From the NCBI RefSeq assembly GCF_002105155.1, contig NW_019028992.1, positions 1 through 64,000 on the forward strand: a stretch of 64,000 nt of DNA, given 5' to 3'. Below the pieces are notes generated by a model. That model was given only the letters and a program-made list of their open reading frames with translations, searched no databases and was not told the DNA's origin. Below are positions 1 through 8,658 of the stretch, piece after piece. Position 1 is the first letter of the stretch, and the number at the start of each line of letters is the position of its first letter. Position numbers and translations under genes: made by a program. This stretch comes from Lobosporangium transversale. Its lineage: Eukaryota; Mortierellomycota; Mortierellomycetes; Mortierellales; Mortierellaceae.

Positions 1-186
1 CAAGAAATAACCATTCAAACGGGACACGTGCAAGCTTTCGTTGATGCCATAAGAATTGGAAAGTGTAATGTTAATACTCTCCTTGTGATAGTCGTCATTG
101 TGTCTCTTTAGATGTATTCTTTTTTCGAAGACCTTTGGGCAAATTGAACAGTTCCAGGAACGTGAGTGGGTTTCGCGTTGATCCAT
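1..186 (-). CDS. C2H2 zinc-finger protein, N-terminal part (runs off left edge)
   Basis: An open frame starts at ATG 186-184 and runs to base 1 without a stop (62 codons). Residues 13-34 form a textbook C2H2 finger: C-x2-C, then PKVF, then L-x2-H-x4-H (CSICPKVF...LKRHNDDYH). The rest of the protein lies outside the window. C2H2 fingers near the N-terminus occur both in fungal transcription factors and in some transposase-derived proteins, so the role cannot be set. The start is the first ATG after upstream A/T-rich DNA. Confidence 0.6.
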   Translation of the reverse strand, partial: MDQRETHSRSWNCSICPKVFEKRIHLKRHNDDYHKESINITLSNSYGINESLHVSRLNGYFL

Positions 187-270
187 GTTTCATGTAGCGG
201 TTACTCTTTCGAACTAAAACAAAGGAAGAATGGGTTAGTGGAAGCAAAGCAGCGGCAAATAAAAAAAAAA

Positions 271-620
271 TAGGGCGCCATAGTGAAAATTAAACAGCAC
301 AAAAAAAAAAAAAATAGGGCGGATAGTGAAAATTGAACAGCACAAAAAAAAAAAAATAAGGCGGATAGTGGAAATTAAACAGCACAAAAAAAAAAAATAA
401 GGCGGATAGTGGAATCAGCACAAAAAAAAAAAATAGGGCGGATAGTGGAAATTAAACAGCACAAAAAAAAAAAATAGGGCGGATAGTGGAAATTGAACAG
501 CACAAAAAAAAAAAATAAGGCGGATAGTGGAATCAGCACAAAAAAAAAATAGGGCGGATAGTGGAAATTAAACAGCACAAAAAAAAAAATAGGGCGGATA
601 GTGAAATTTAAACAGCACAA
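271..620. repeat. Poly-A-spaced minisatellite, nine units
   Basis: Nine copies of a core TAGGGCGGATAGTGGAAATT(A/G)AACAGCAC are separated by A-runs of about 9-14 bases. Two copies are a short form lacking five core bases (TAAGGCGGATAGTGGAATCAGCAC), at about 398 and 515. Unit length is about 41-42 bp for long and 35 bp for short forms. The long open frame across it on the minus strand only reflects the repeat. Confidence 0.9.
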
Positions 621-634
621 AGAAGAGCTGCTAA

Positions 635-816
635 TGTCAAGGTGCTCGAGGGGAATCTAAGGGTACTAAAAAGGTGTCTTTATTCAAGCGAATTGTGCTG
701 CTGAACTAGATGGAAAAGTGGGCCTATTTATTGCAGCTAATTTCCTGCTGCAAGGAATGCTCCAGAAAATTAGAGGAAATACTGTTGCACAAATTTGTGA
801 TGTAATTTCGCTTGCA
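635..816 (-). repeat. Decayed LTR related to the second Gypsy element
   Basis: This stretch aligns over its whole length with the LTR at 18538-18718 (shared blocks include GTCAAGGT, GATCTAAGGGT-like, CTTTATTCA, GAACTAGAT, CAAGGAATGCTC and TTTCGCTTGCA). It has many substitutions. It starts TG and ends CA. The bases just left of it (GCTGCTAA) resemble a degraded primer-binding site, but no gag-pol follows; the minisatellite takes its place. No convincing target duplication was found. Confidence 0.7.
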
Positions 817-818
817 AG

Positions 819-1199
819 GAACTTTTTTTGCAACTTCGAAAAAGGGGTGTTAAAATAATACTGTGTCTGGTGGGAAAAGTGTTTTTTTGGTGATTATGAA
901 ACTGTTCAGGTCAAACAAGTTGCTGGAGAGCAAAGGGAAAAACAGAAGTTGAACGAGAGGACGTCCAATGATGTAAGGGAAAAAGCGGTGGAGCAATAAA
1001 GAAAAGCGTTGAAAAAAAGAAAAAAGAAGGGTGTACCAGAAGAATAAAACGATGCTGTCAAGACTGACAATGAAAACAATGAAGAGACAAAGACGTAATA
1101 TTTTGGAAAGAGGGAAAGAAAGATGCGGAGAAGGAAAAGAAGAAAGAGGGTGGAAGGCATTGAGAACAAAGAAAAACAAAACATCGTGTGAAACAAAAA

Positions 1200-1233
<34 letters not shown>

Positions 1234-2260
1234 AAAGAAAATGCCCCTGAAAATGGTCTGAGCTGCAGTGAAGTTAATCGAGTGCAAAAAATGAAGAAAA
1301 GAGCGGGTTCGAGATTAAAATAAATAACAGCAAAGGACAGGGCAAAAAATACAGCAATGGACGGGGCAAAAATTTGAAGAGGATGTGGCAAGGAGCTTTG
1401 CAACATGGAATTCACATGCAAAAAAATAAAAAAGAAATCGAAATAAATGAAAGGGTGAAGTTGAACAGAAATGGAAAAAGTAACAAACGGTGGGTAATTT
1501 GTTCAAATTAAAAAAATTTTGGTGCTTATCCCCATCCCGTCCACGGCAACGCACAGTGTCAACTCTTTTACATACCCAGGGAGATTCAAAGCTTCTCTCG
1601 GTGTTAATTAGGCAAGAAGGACAAGAAAACTTACAGAAAATGAGCCGCAGCAGCACTGGAAAGCAGGGAGGGAAAATAAGATGAAAGAGTAAGAAGAGAA
1701 TAAGCTGATGAAAGAAGGCGACGAATGAGAATATGAATGTGAATGTGAGTGCGAATGTGAATGTAAATGCGAATGTGAATGTCAATGGTCAATGTCAATG
1801 TGAATGTGTGTGGAAGAGCAGAGGAAGACAAAGGCAGAAAATGAAAAATGATGGAGGACAAGGAAGAATAAAATATCGTGAGAAAAAAAGAAAAAAAAGG
1901 CCCCTGAAAAATGGTCTCTGCGGGATGACGTAGAGGGCATGTTTCCTTATTTTAGTGTGACTATATGGGTACGTAAGCGTGGACTGACAGCGCCAGGCTC
2001 TGAATAGGTGCATGTAGGGGACGTAGGATGGTTGCACTTGGAAGAAGCTCTGCTACCATAAAAAAATATATTTTTCTTTCGACCGGTCAAGTTGAAGGAC
2101 TATAAATCCTCAAATACTGGCTCCTAGGACCTGGTTCCTACATCAATCGATAGGGAATGCTCGGCTATATCAGCATACTAAATTTGAAAAATTTGGCAAA
2201 ATCCCCATTGCACCCACCCTAAATGCAGATTCTGAACATTGCACTTACCACAGCACGTGG
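819..2260. other. AT-rich non-coding stretch, no gene recognised
   Basis: The stretch holds a 28-30 base A-run near 1200, a (GAATGT)n-type hexamer array at about 1732-1810, and two imperfect copies of a CCCCTGAAAA(A)TGGTCT segment near 1242 and 1902. Open frames here are low-complexity Phe/Leu or Lys runs. A GCTACCAT motif near 2051 resembles the primer-binding sites of the Gypsy elements, but no LTR follows clearly. Confidence 0.5.
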
Positions 2261-2475
2261 TGTAAATAGTAACAATCAAAGGTGATCTTAGGTGGAATCG
2301 AAGGTCAAAGGATACTTTATTTGGCTATAACGTAGTGGACTATTTATACTGATAATTGATAGGGTTGGGGCTTGGTGTCTTGGCACTTGGGCTTGGCGTC
2401 TTGGCGCCTGGGGTGCGTGTGATAGTTGAGCCCTCCTCAAAGGTTTGAGTCAGTATTGTATAACACGTTTGCATC
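2261..2475 (-). repeat. 3' LTR of first Gypsy element
   Basis: The copy begins TGTAAATAG and ends GCATC on the plus strand. It matches the other LTR except for one T/C difference and one missing T (GAGTCAG versus GAGTTCAG). Confidence 0.92.
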
Positions 2476-2736
2476 CTTCCCGTCAAAAATGAAGGAGATC
2501 ATAAATCGAAGAAGAAAAGAGAAAAAAAAATTGATGGAAATAAAGAAAACGAAGAGAAGAGAGGAGAAATAAATAAAATATTAAATAAAAAAAAAAATAA
2601 AAAAAAATTGATGTGGTGATGTCTGATTGGTTAAAATTACTGGTCATGCGGTTCATGCAGATCATGTGGATGAGGATGGGTGAATGAGTGGCGATGGAGT
2701 TGGTGAGTTCGTGTTGCATTCTTTCCTCATTCCTCT

Positions 2737-3417
2737 TTGCTTATTTCAAAAAAAAGGAAAAAAGTCTCCATGATGTCTTCACGCAAGGCTTCTCATCCAA
2801 TGCCACCGCGTAAAGGTCGTGCTCCTTCTGGTGGCGTGTTTTCTGAAGTTGTATTGACACAGCGGTCGGCGGTACCAAGCTCCCAGGGTTCTTCAGATGA
2901 CCCTGACGCCACACAGCCTTATTCTGTGCCTCAGGAGGAAGAGCTAGATACGAGGTTGGAATTGTCTCCACGTCTTTCACCTGTAATCTTGGGGTGGATG
3001 CTACCGAAGGAGGAGTATCCTGAGGTGGGCAATTCGCCAACTGTGAGGGAAGCCAGAGATCATGTGGAGTCGAGTACTTCAGCGGCGTCGGGAGTGGAGG
3101 GGGCTGGGGTCCGTTTGGCTTCTGTAAGTTCGACGAGTGACAATGCACAGTGGGAAGCTGTTGATGGAGAGGATGGTCCTGAGGAGCCGGAGAGGCGACG
3201 GAAGAGGAGTCGTCATGAGGGACCGAGGCTGTCGATGATAAGAGAGTGTTCTTCGCTGATAGCGTTTGAGTTTCGTGCATTGCAGACCCAGGATGTGAGT
3301 GTAGAAGAGCGAGCACGGGAACGTCGTCGATTGATGGAGGAAATGGCGGTTGTTACCATGCTGGAGTGGGCAGAGAAGGGAGGTAAAAGGAAGAGAGGAA
3401 GAGAGGAAAGGAGATAG
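2737..3417 (+). CDS. Antisense accessory ORF in the 3' region of the Gypsy element
   Basis: A 226-codon frame runs opposite to gag-pol, between the pol stop and the 3' LTR. The likely start is Met1 at 2737 or Met12-13 near 2770. The product is hydrophilic: a basic start (KKRKK, SSRKA, PPRKG), an acidic middle, a basic patch (RRRKRSRH) near residues 154-161, and a charged, Arg/Lys-rich tail. No domain was recognised. Plant chromodomain Gypsy lineages are known to carry extra ORFs, some antisense, in this position; whether this is one is inference. It could also be captured host sequence or a chance frame. Confidence 0.45.
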   Translation: MLISKKRKKVSMMSSRKASHPMPPRKGRAPSGGVFSEVVLTQRSAVPSSQGSSDDPDATQPYSVPQEEELDTRLELSPRLSPVILGWMLPKEEYPEVGNSPTVREARDHVESSTSAASGVEGAGVRLASVSSTSDNAQWEAVDGEDGPEEPERRRKRSRHEGPRLSMIRECSSLIAFEFRALQTQDVSVEERARERRRLMEEMAVVTMLEWAEKGGKRKRGREERR

Positions 3418-3506
3418 TAAAAGAAGAAAGGAAGAGAGAAGAGAAAAAAAAAGAAGAAAAATAAAGAACAAGAAAAAAAAAGAAACAGAGAAAAATAATT
3501 TTGGTG

Positions 3507-6500
3507 TTACTGTTGCATTTTTTGAAATTCCTCCAGTGCTTCTTTTGCATTAACTAGTGAGGATCTCCGTTCCCATGTTGCTTCTTCGTCAGGATATCCC
3601 TTCCATTTCACGAGCCACTTGGGGGTTCTGCCAAATAGTTTGTAATCCAGAATCTTTTCCACTTCATATTCTTCTTCGCCATCGACTAAATCTGGTGGGA
3701 GTCTGGCAGGTGCTCGTTCGCCGAAATTCTCCGGGGATTCGTGATAATGTCGTAATAAATCTGTATTGAAGACAGGGTGTTGTTTCATGTTCGGAGGTAG
3801 CTCGAGCTTGTACGCGTTGTCGTTGATCTTCTCTATGATTTTGAATGGTCCAATGAATTTTGGTTCTAACTTTTTGGAGGGTCGGTTTGCGTGAGCTGCG
3901 ACAGTGATATGCTCCGTACTCAGTAAGACACTATCGCCTACAGTGAACCTGGCGGGTGATCGTGCTTTATCTGCTTGGCGTTTTTGGATGTCCTGAGCTG
4001 TCGCTATTGCGTCTTGTGCTTGCGCCAACGCAGAGGCTTGAGTGGAAATGAAGGTAGAGATAGCCGGTACATCTGTTGTTGGTGGTTTCAAGAGGGATGA
4101 TGGGACAATGGGATGATGACCGTGGTTTAGGAAAAAGGGGGAAAACCCTGTGGAGGGGTTGACGGAGTTGTTGTATGCAAATTCCATCATTGGTAAGAGC
4201 AAGTCCCAGTCATTCTGTTTGTACGAGACATAAGATCGTAGCATTTCCTCCAGGGTCCTGTTGGCTCGCTCCGTCTGTCCGTCTGTCTGAGGATGGAATG
4301 CTGTAGACATATGGAGTTTAGTTCCCATGAGCTTCATCAATGTGGTCCAGAAGTGTCCCGTGAATCTTGAGTCTCTGTCCGATACAATAGCTCGTGGCAT
4401 GCCATGGAGTCGGAAGACATTATTGAAGAAGAGTCGCGCGATATCTGAAGCAGTGTCCGTTGTATGGCTAGGGCAGAAGTGGACTTGTTTGGATAACTTG
4501 TCTACGAATACAGTTATGGCATTGAACCCTCGGTTCGTCTTGGGTAAAGGGCCAATGAAGTCCATGGTGACAGTTTCCCATCGTTCAAGAGGTATATCGA
4601 GAGGTTTGAATAATCCGGCAGGATGATGAAGCAGTGGTTTATTTCGCTGGCACTGTTCGCATGATGCAATGTAAGTCTTGGTGTCTCGGGCCATTCGTGG
4701 CCAAAAGAAAGTCCTTCGCATGGTTTCATATGTTTTCTCGAAGCCGAGGTGGCCAGCAATGGGAGAATCATGTGCATCATGAAGTAGGAGAGCGCGAATG
4801 TTAGGATCATTCGGGATACATAAACGTGTCTGTCCAGCGATGTTAATCCACAATAGGTCATCAGCAACAAAATAACGATCAGAGGGACTTGCCTCGCGGC
4901 AGCTTTCGTAAAGTGATCCTAACTTAAGGTCATATGGGTAACACTTTATCAGGCGCTGCCGTAAGCCTGGGTCCAAACTTATTTCTATGGAGTTAATCTG
5001 CTCACTGGCGGGATCCTGCGCCTTGTGGTCAGGCCTCCTTGAGAGAGCGTCGGGGACGATGTTGTCTTTGCCTGGTTTGTACTTGAAGTTGAAGTCGTAT
5101 TCTTGTAGGAGTTCCATCCATCTGGCCTGTCTCCGAGTCAGGTTTGGCTGGGTTGGAAAATGCTGCAATGTGGCATGGTCAGTATAGACAATAAAATGAG
5201 ATCCATCCAAATAGTATCGCCATGTTCTTAAGGCGTGGACGACAGCTAGTAATTCTTGCTCATGGGTTGGGTAGTTTCGTTCTGCAGAGCTCAACTTTCG
5301 TGATGTAAAGGCAACAGGGCGCGATTCGCCCTTGTGATCTGTTTGGAACAAGACTGCACCAATGGCGAAACCTGATGCATCAGTTTCGACGGAAGTTGCT
5401 AGGGCAGGGTCAAAAATTCTGAGTACGGGTGCCATGGTGACTGCCTGCTTCAGTCTTTCAAAGGCCTCTTGGTGAGGCTTGCTCCAGTAGAATGTTGTAG
5501 TTGAGCCTAACAGATCAGTAAGGGGAAGCGCGATATCAGCATAGTGGTCGATGTATTGATGATAGAAGTTTGTTAATCCAAGGAACTGCATGACGTGGCG
5601 CTGTGTTGTGGGTGTTGGCCATTCTCTAACTGCCTTAACCAGTGCTCCGTTTGTTTTGAGTCCATCTTTGGATATAACATGGCCTAGGAACTCTGTCTCC
5701 TCTTGCATAAATGAACACTTGGAAAGCTTGCAAAAGAGGCCTGCCTTGCGTAGGAGCCTAAGAACGTTTCTGATGTCTTGTAGATGTTGCTCTTTGTTAT
5801 CAGAATAAATCAGTATATCATCTAGGTAAACTACGGTGCATTTATCCAGCACGGGATCCAACACGTTGCGCATCATGGCTGAAAAGGCGGCAGGTGCGTT
5901 GGTGAGTCCGAAAGGGACGACGTTAAACTCATAGTGACCGTAGCGTGTTCGAAATGCCGTTTTATGTCGGTCGTCTGGATGAACGCGCATTTGATGATAT
6001 CCGGATAGTAAGTCGAGCTTTGTAAAAAATCGTGCTGTCCTGAAACGATCTATTAGCTCGTCGATTCTTGGTAGTGGATGGCGATTCTTACGGGTTATTT
6101 TGTTTAATCCTCTGTAGTCTACACACATCCTCAGTCCGCCATCCTTCTTTTTAACGAATAAAACTGGTGCTCCGTAGGGTGATGTACTTGGAGAGATGAA
6201 GCCTTTGCGCAGTAGTTCTGTGAGTTGTGTTTTTAGTTCGTCTAATTCAGCAATTGATAAGCGAATGACTGGTCTTACAGGTGGATCGGTATTATTTTCA
6301 GTCTCGATTCGCATGCTATCGCCACGATCCTGAGGGAGTCCGTCCGGTAGTGTGTCAGGAAAGAGGTCTGGAAATTCTACTTGGACAATTTGTTGAATCG
6401 ATTCGGGTAGTGTTGAGTCTAGGTTTGTTGGTGGTGAAGTGGTTCTTACTTGGGCCAAGAATGTTGTCGTTTCGGGTTCTAATGCTAATGCAGCAAAGTT

Positions 6501-7259
6501 TATGGCAGAAAGGCAATTTTGACGAGCGGAGGAGGAGGTATGCCCTCGACATTCCCATAGTATGTGTTTACCATCGTGTTCAAAGTGTAAATCGTTAGTG
6601 CGCCAGTTGATTTGGGGATTGACTGCGGTTAGCCAAGGTTTCCCTAGGATGAGATCATATTTTTTCGAGGGGTAGATGATACTTTGAATCTTTTCACCAT
6701 AGGAACCACGTTCAAGGGTAACAGATGCGGTTCCTGGGGACATGACTGCTGTGCCATTCGGATGAATGATAGGGATAGGGTTCGCGTTGTCTATGATAAT
6801 GTTATGTTTTCTGCAAAATTTTGAACTCAATACATTTCCTTCTGCTCCACCATCAATGAGGATTCGCGCAGGGTGTCCGTTGACGGCCCCAATGAAGGTT
6901 AGTAGTCGTCTCACATTGGTGTAGACAGCGGACAGGGATTGGAGGTGTGTGGCATGACGACGACGACGACGGGGTGGTTTACTAGCAAGGTGTTCGTGGG
7001 AAGTAGAGGGGGTAGGTGAATTTTCATTTGTGTCTTGGTTTGAAGATGATTTGATTTCAGTGACAGATGACGCGGGATGGGAATCGGGGGAGAGGTGATT
7101 TAGGGAATCCGGAGGAATGGAAGTGGTGTGGTGCAAGGTGCTTTTAGAGGGTAGTGATAAGAGAGAGGATAGAGAAAATATGGGAGAGGAGCGAGAAGGC
7201 ATAATCATGGATTTAGGAGAACTAGAGTTTTTATTACTGTTGTTACTACTTAAATCCAT
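3507..7259 (-). CDS. Gypsy Pol polyprotein: protease, RT, RNase H, integrase, chromodomain
   Basis: An uninterrupted 1250-residue frame. In order: a Ser-rich start; an aspartic protease-like motif (ILIDGGAEGNVLS, about residue 133); reverse transcriptase with SPYGAPVLFVKKKDG, a QMRVHPDDR block and the catalytic YLDDILIYS; RNase H with ETDASGFAIGAVLF; a zinc-binding HHCC integrase head (HDSPIAGHLG...CEQCQ); an integrase core with DFIGPLP, SDRDSRF and an E in GQTERANRTLEE; and a C-terminal chromodomain (EYEVEKILDYKLF...WLVKWKGYPDEEATWE). The order RT-RNaseH-IN places it in Ty3/Gypsy, chromovirus-like. The protease has DGG where retropepsins normally have D(T/S)G. The gene is in a different frame from gag and separated from it by 62 bases. 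Confidence 0.95.
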   Translation of the reverse strand: MDLSSNNSNKNSSSPKSMIMPSRSSPIFSLSSLLSLPSKSTLHHTTSIPPDSLNHLSPDSHPASSVTEIKSSSNQDTNENSPTPSTSHEHLASKPPRRRRRHATHLQSLSAVYTNVRRLLTFIGAVNGHPARILIDGGAEGNVLSSKFCRKHNIIIDNANPIPIIHPNGTAVMSPGTASVTLERGSYGEKIQSIIYPSKKYDLILGKPWLTAVNPQINWRTNDLHFEHDGKHILWECRGHTSSSARQNCLSAINFAALALEPETTTFLAQVRTTSPPTNLDSTLPESIQQIVQVEFPDLFPDTLPDGLPQDRGDSMRIETENNTDPPVRPVIRLSIAELDELKTQLTELLRKGFISPSTSPYGAPVLFVKKKDGGLRMCVDYRGLNKITRKNRHPLPRIDELIDRFRTARFFTKLDLLSGYHQMRVHPDDRHKTAFRTRYGHYEFNVVPFGLTNAPAAFSAMMRNVLDPVLDKCTVVYLDDILIYSDNKEQHLQDIRNVLRLLRKAGLFCKLSKCSFMQEETEFLGHVISKDGLKTNGALVKAVREWPTPTTQRHVMQFLGLTNFYHQYIDHYADIALPLTDLLGSTTTFYWSKPHQEAFERLKQAVTMAPVLRIFDPALATSVETDASGFAIGAVLFQTDHKGESRPVAFTSRKLSSAERNYPTHEQELLAVVHALRTWRYYLDGSHFIVYTDHATLQHFPTQPNLTRRQARWMELLQEYDFNFKYKPGKDNIVPDALSRRPDHKAQDPASEQINSIEISLDPGLRQRLIKCYPYDLKLGSLYESCREASPSDRYFVADDLLWINIAGQTRLCIPNDPNIRALLLHDAHDSPIAGHLGFEKTYETMRRTFFWPRMARDTKTYIASCEQCQRNKPLLHHPAGLFKPLDIPLERWETVTMDFIGPLPKTNRGFNAITVFVDKLSKQVHFCPSHTTDTASDIARLFFNNVFRLHGMPRAIVSDRDSRFTGHFWTTLMKLMGTKLHMSTAFHPQTDGQTERANRTLEEMLRSYVSYKQNDWDLLLPMMEFAYNNSVNPSTGFSPFFLNHGHHPIVPSSLLKPPTTDVPAISTFISTQASALAQAQDAIATAQDIQKRQADKARSPARFTVGDSVLLSTEHITVAAHANRPSKKLEPKFIGPFKIIEKINDNAYKLELPPNMKQHPVFNTDLLRHYHESPENFGERAPARLPPDLVDGEEEYEVEKILDYKLFGRTPKWLVKWKGYPDEEATWERRSSLVNAKEALEEFQKMQQ

Positions 7260-7321
7260 ATGACTACGCCCTCTAGAGCCCAGGACTCGAGGGTTGGTGG
7301 TGAGAGCGAGGCTGGCCTGGT

Positions 7322-8293
7322 CTACAGCTCGCTCTCCTCTTTTCCCGAGTCGTCGTAGTCGTCTTGTTGTTCCAGGTTGTTCAAGTTCCTAGTCACGCGG
7401 CAGTTCTTGGCCATGTGTCCCTTCTTTCTGCAGCGAAAGCAAGCGCCTGCGCGGCGCAGTTTTGTTCTGTCATTTTCGGTGAGCTTGGAGAGTGGTCTGT
7501 TGTTAGTCGAGGGGGGGCGATGGAAGTTCGCTAAGCCTGTGGAGTTTGTACTCTGTAGTAGGAAGTTATTGAACATCATCTGCATTGCGTCTAGGTCCAT
7601 CGGGGTCGGTGTGGGTTGGCTTGTTTGGTTTGTCATGATGGGGGGTCTAGAGGAATGTAAAATGCTGTGGATCATCGTAGCCTGCTTGATGGCCTGGTTG
7701 AGAGTCTGAGGCTGGCGAAGGAGGACTTCCTTGCTTGTGTCTTCTACAAGGCCGTAGGTATAATGGAGGACAAGCCATGATTCCTCCAGTTTGGGTGTGA
7801 GGCGTTGGAGGCGGCGGAATTTGGCAGTGTATTCCGCTACTGAGGATTTACCTTGTTTTAATTGAACCAGTGCTTTCTGGGCTGAAGAAGCCGTGTCAGG
7901 GGGTGTGAAGTTTTCGATGAATTTACTTCGGAAAGTGTCCCATGGTGTATCAATTGTCATTTCCGAGTCTCGCCACCATGCCTTGGCGTCTCCTTTCAGG
8001 TTGACAACGGTATATCGGACCCAACGGGAGTGGTTAAGCTCCATGATCTCGAAGTACTCTTCTTGGTTCTCCAAGAAGTTGAGGACCGCGACAGCGTCGA
8101 CATTTCCCTCGTATGGTTCTGGTTTGGTAGGTTTTATCACAGCAGCCACCGTGCGGACATGGTCATTAAAGGCGGCAGCGCTAGAAGCACTATCCTGTCG
8201 GGATTCGAGGAAGGTTTGCACAGCGTTCTGCACGGATAGGCTGGTACTGGCATCAAGGTTAAGAGCTTTCAAGGAAGTGGTGAGGTTGTCCAT
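7322..8293 (-). CDS. Gypsy Gag protein with zinc knuckle
   Basis: A 323-residue frame. The middle holds the retrotransposon gag core (AVLNFLENQEEYFEI, AKAWWRDSE, W-x3-RSKFIENFTPPDTA, VAEYTAKFRRL). A CCHC knuckle near the C-terminus reads CFRCRKKGHMAKNC. The Met start at 8293-8291 follows an A-rich leader. Gag packages element RNA in particles. It is a paralogue of the gag at 17489-18460, with shared core motifs but clearly diverged. Confidence 0.94.
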   Translation of the reverse strand: MDNLTTSLKALNLDASTSLSVQNAVQTFLESRQDSASSAAAFNDHVRTVAAVIKPTKPEPYEGNVDAVAVLNFLENQEEYFEIMELNHSRWVRYTVVNLKGDAKAWWRDSEMTIDTPWDTFRSKFIENFTPPDTASSAQKALVQLKQGKSSVAEYTAKFRRLQRLTPKLEESWLVLHYTYGLVEDTSKEVLLRQPQTLNQAIKQATMIHSILHSSRPPIMTNQTSQPTPTPMDLDAMQMMFNNFLLQSTNSTGLANFHRPPSTNNRPLSKLTENDRTKLRRAGACFRCRKKGHMAKNCRVTRNLNNLEQQDDYDDSGKEESEL

Positions 8294-8442
8294 GGCAAAA
8301 AAAAAAAAAAAAAAAAATCAAATGCAGGGGTAAATTTTTAAATTTTATCTAGGAAAATATCAGAGGGATCTAGGGAAAATTATCAGAGGGAAATATAAGC
8401 GGTTTCTGGCGGGGTCGGTGGTTCGATGAACCTTTGCTACCA

Positions 8443-8658
8443 TGTAAATAGTAACAATCAAAGGTGATCTTAGGTGGAATCGAAGGTCAAAGGATACTTT
8501 ATTTGGCTATAACGTAGTGGACTATTTATACTGATAATTGATAGGGTTGGGGCTTGGTGTCTTGGCACTTGGGCTTGGCGTCTTGGCGCCTGGGGTGCGC
8601 GTGATAGTTGAGCCCTCCTCAAAGGTTTGAGTTCAGTATTGTATAACACGTTTGCATC
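8443..8658 (-). repeat. 5' LTR of first Gypsy element
   Basis: Direct copy of the 2261 LTR. On the minus strand a TATA-like stretch (complement of CTATTTATACT) lies at the usual promoter position. The minus-strand end TTTACA is followed within two bases by the primer-binding site TGGTAGCA. Confidence 0.92.

Larger units (their letters stand above)
2261..8658 (-). mobile_element. Ty3/Gypsy LTR retrotransposon with chromodomain, near intact
   Basis: Two LTRs of about 215 bp (2261-2475 and 8443-8658) differ by one substitution and one single-base indel, so the insertion is young. Inside, reading on the minus strand, are a primer-binding site, gag (8293-7322), pol (7259-3507) and a purine-rich tract near the 3' LTR. 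Both genes are uninterrupted. The primer-binding site next to the 5' LTR reads TGGTAGCAAAGG, which fits the 3' end of an initiator-Met-type tRNA. Outer flanks (CGTGG left, ATCAA right) show no target duplication. The right LTR directly abuts the TIR of a Tc1-like element. An extra ORF lies antisense between pol and the 3' LTR. Confidence 0.93.

Noticed and set aside
375-620. Minus-strand Phe-rich open frame
   Set aside because: It is only the complement of the A-tract minisatellite.
271-620. CRISPR-like regular array
   Set aside because: Spacers are only poly-A and the genome is eukaryotic; it is a minisatellite.
850-1861. Several overlapping Phe/Ser/Leu-rich frames
   Set aside because: They arise from purine/pyrimidine-biased DNA and a hexamer array; no motif, no splice-consistent structure.
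2047-2260. Possible third LTR left of the first Gypsy element
   Set aside because: A GCTACCAT word and a TATA-like motif are present, but no partner copy or TG...CA borders could be found.
2741-3471. Minus-strand frames opposite the antisense accessory ORF
   Set aside because: They lie downstream of the pol stop, have no domain, and mirror the plus-strand ORF.
8420-8442. tRNA-like GGTTCGATGAACC sequence
   Set aside because: It is the retrotransposon primer-binding region next to the LTR and cannot fold into a full tRNA gene.
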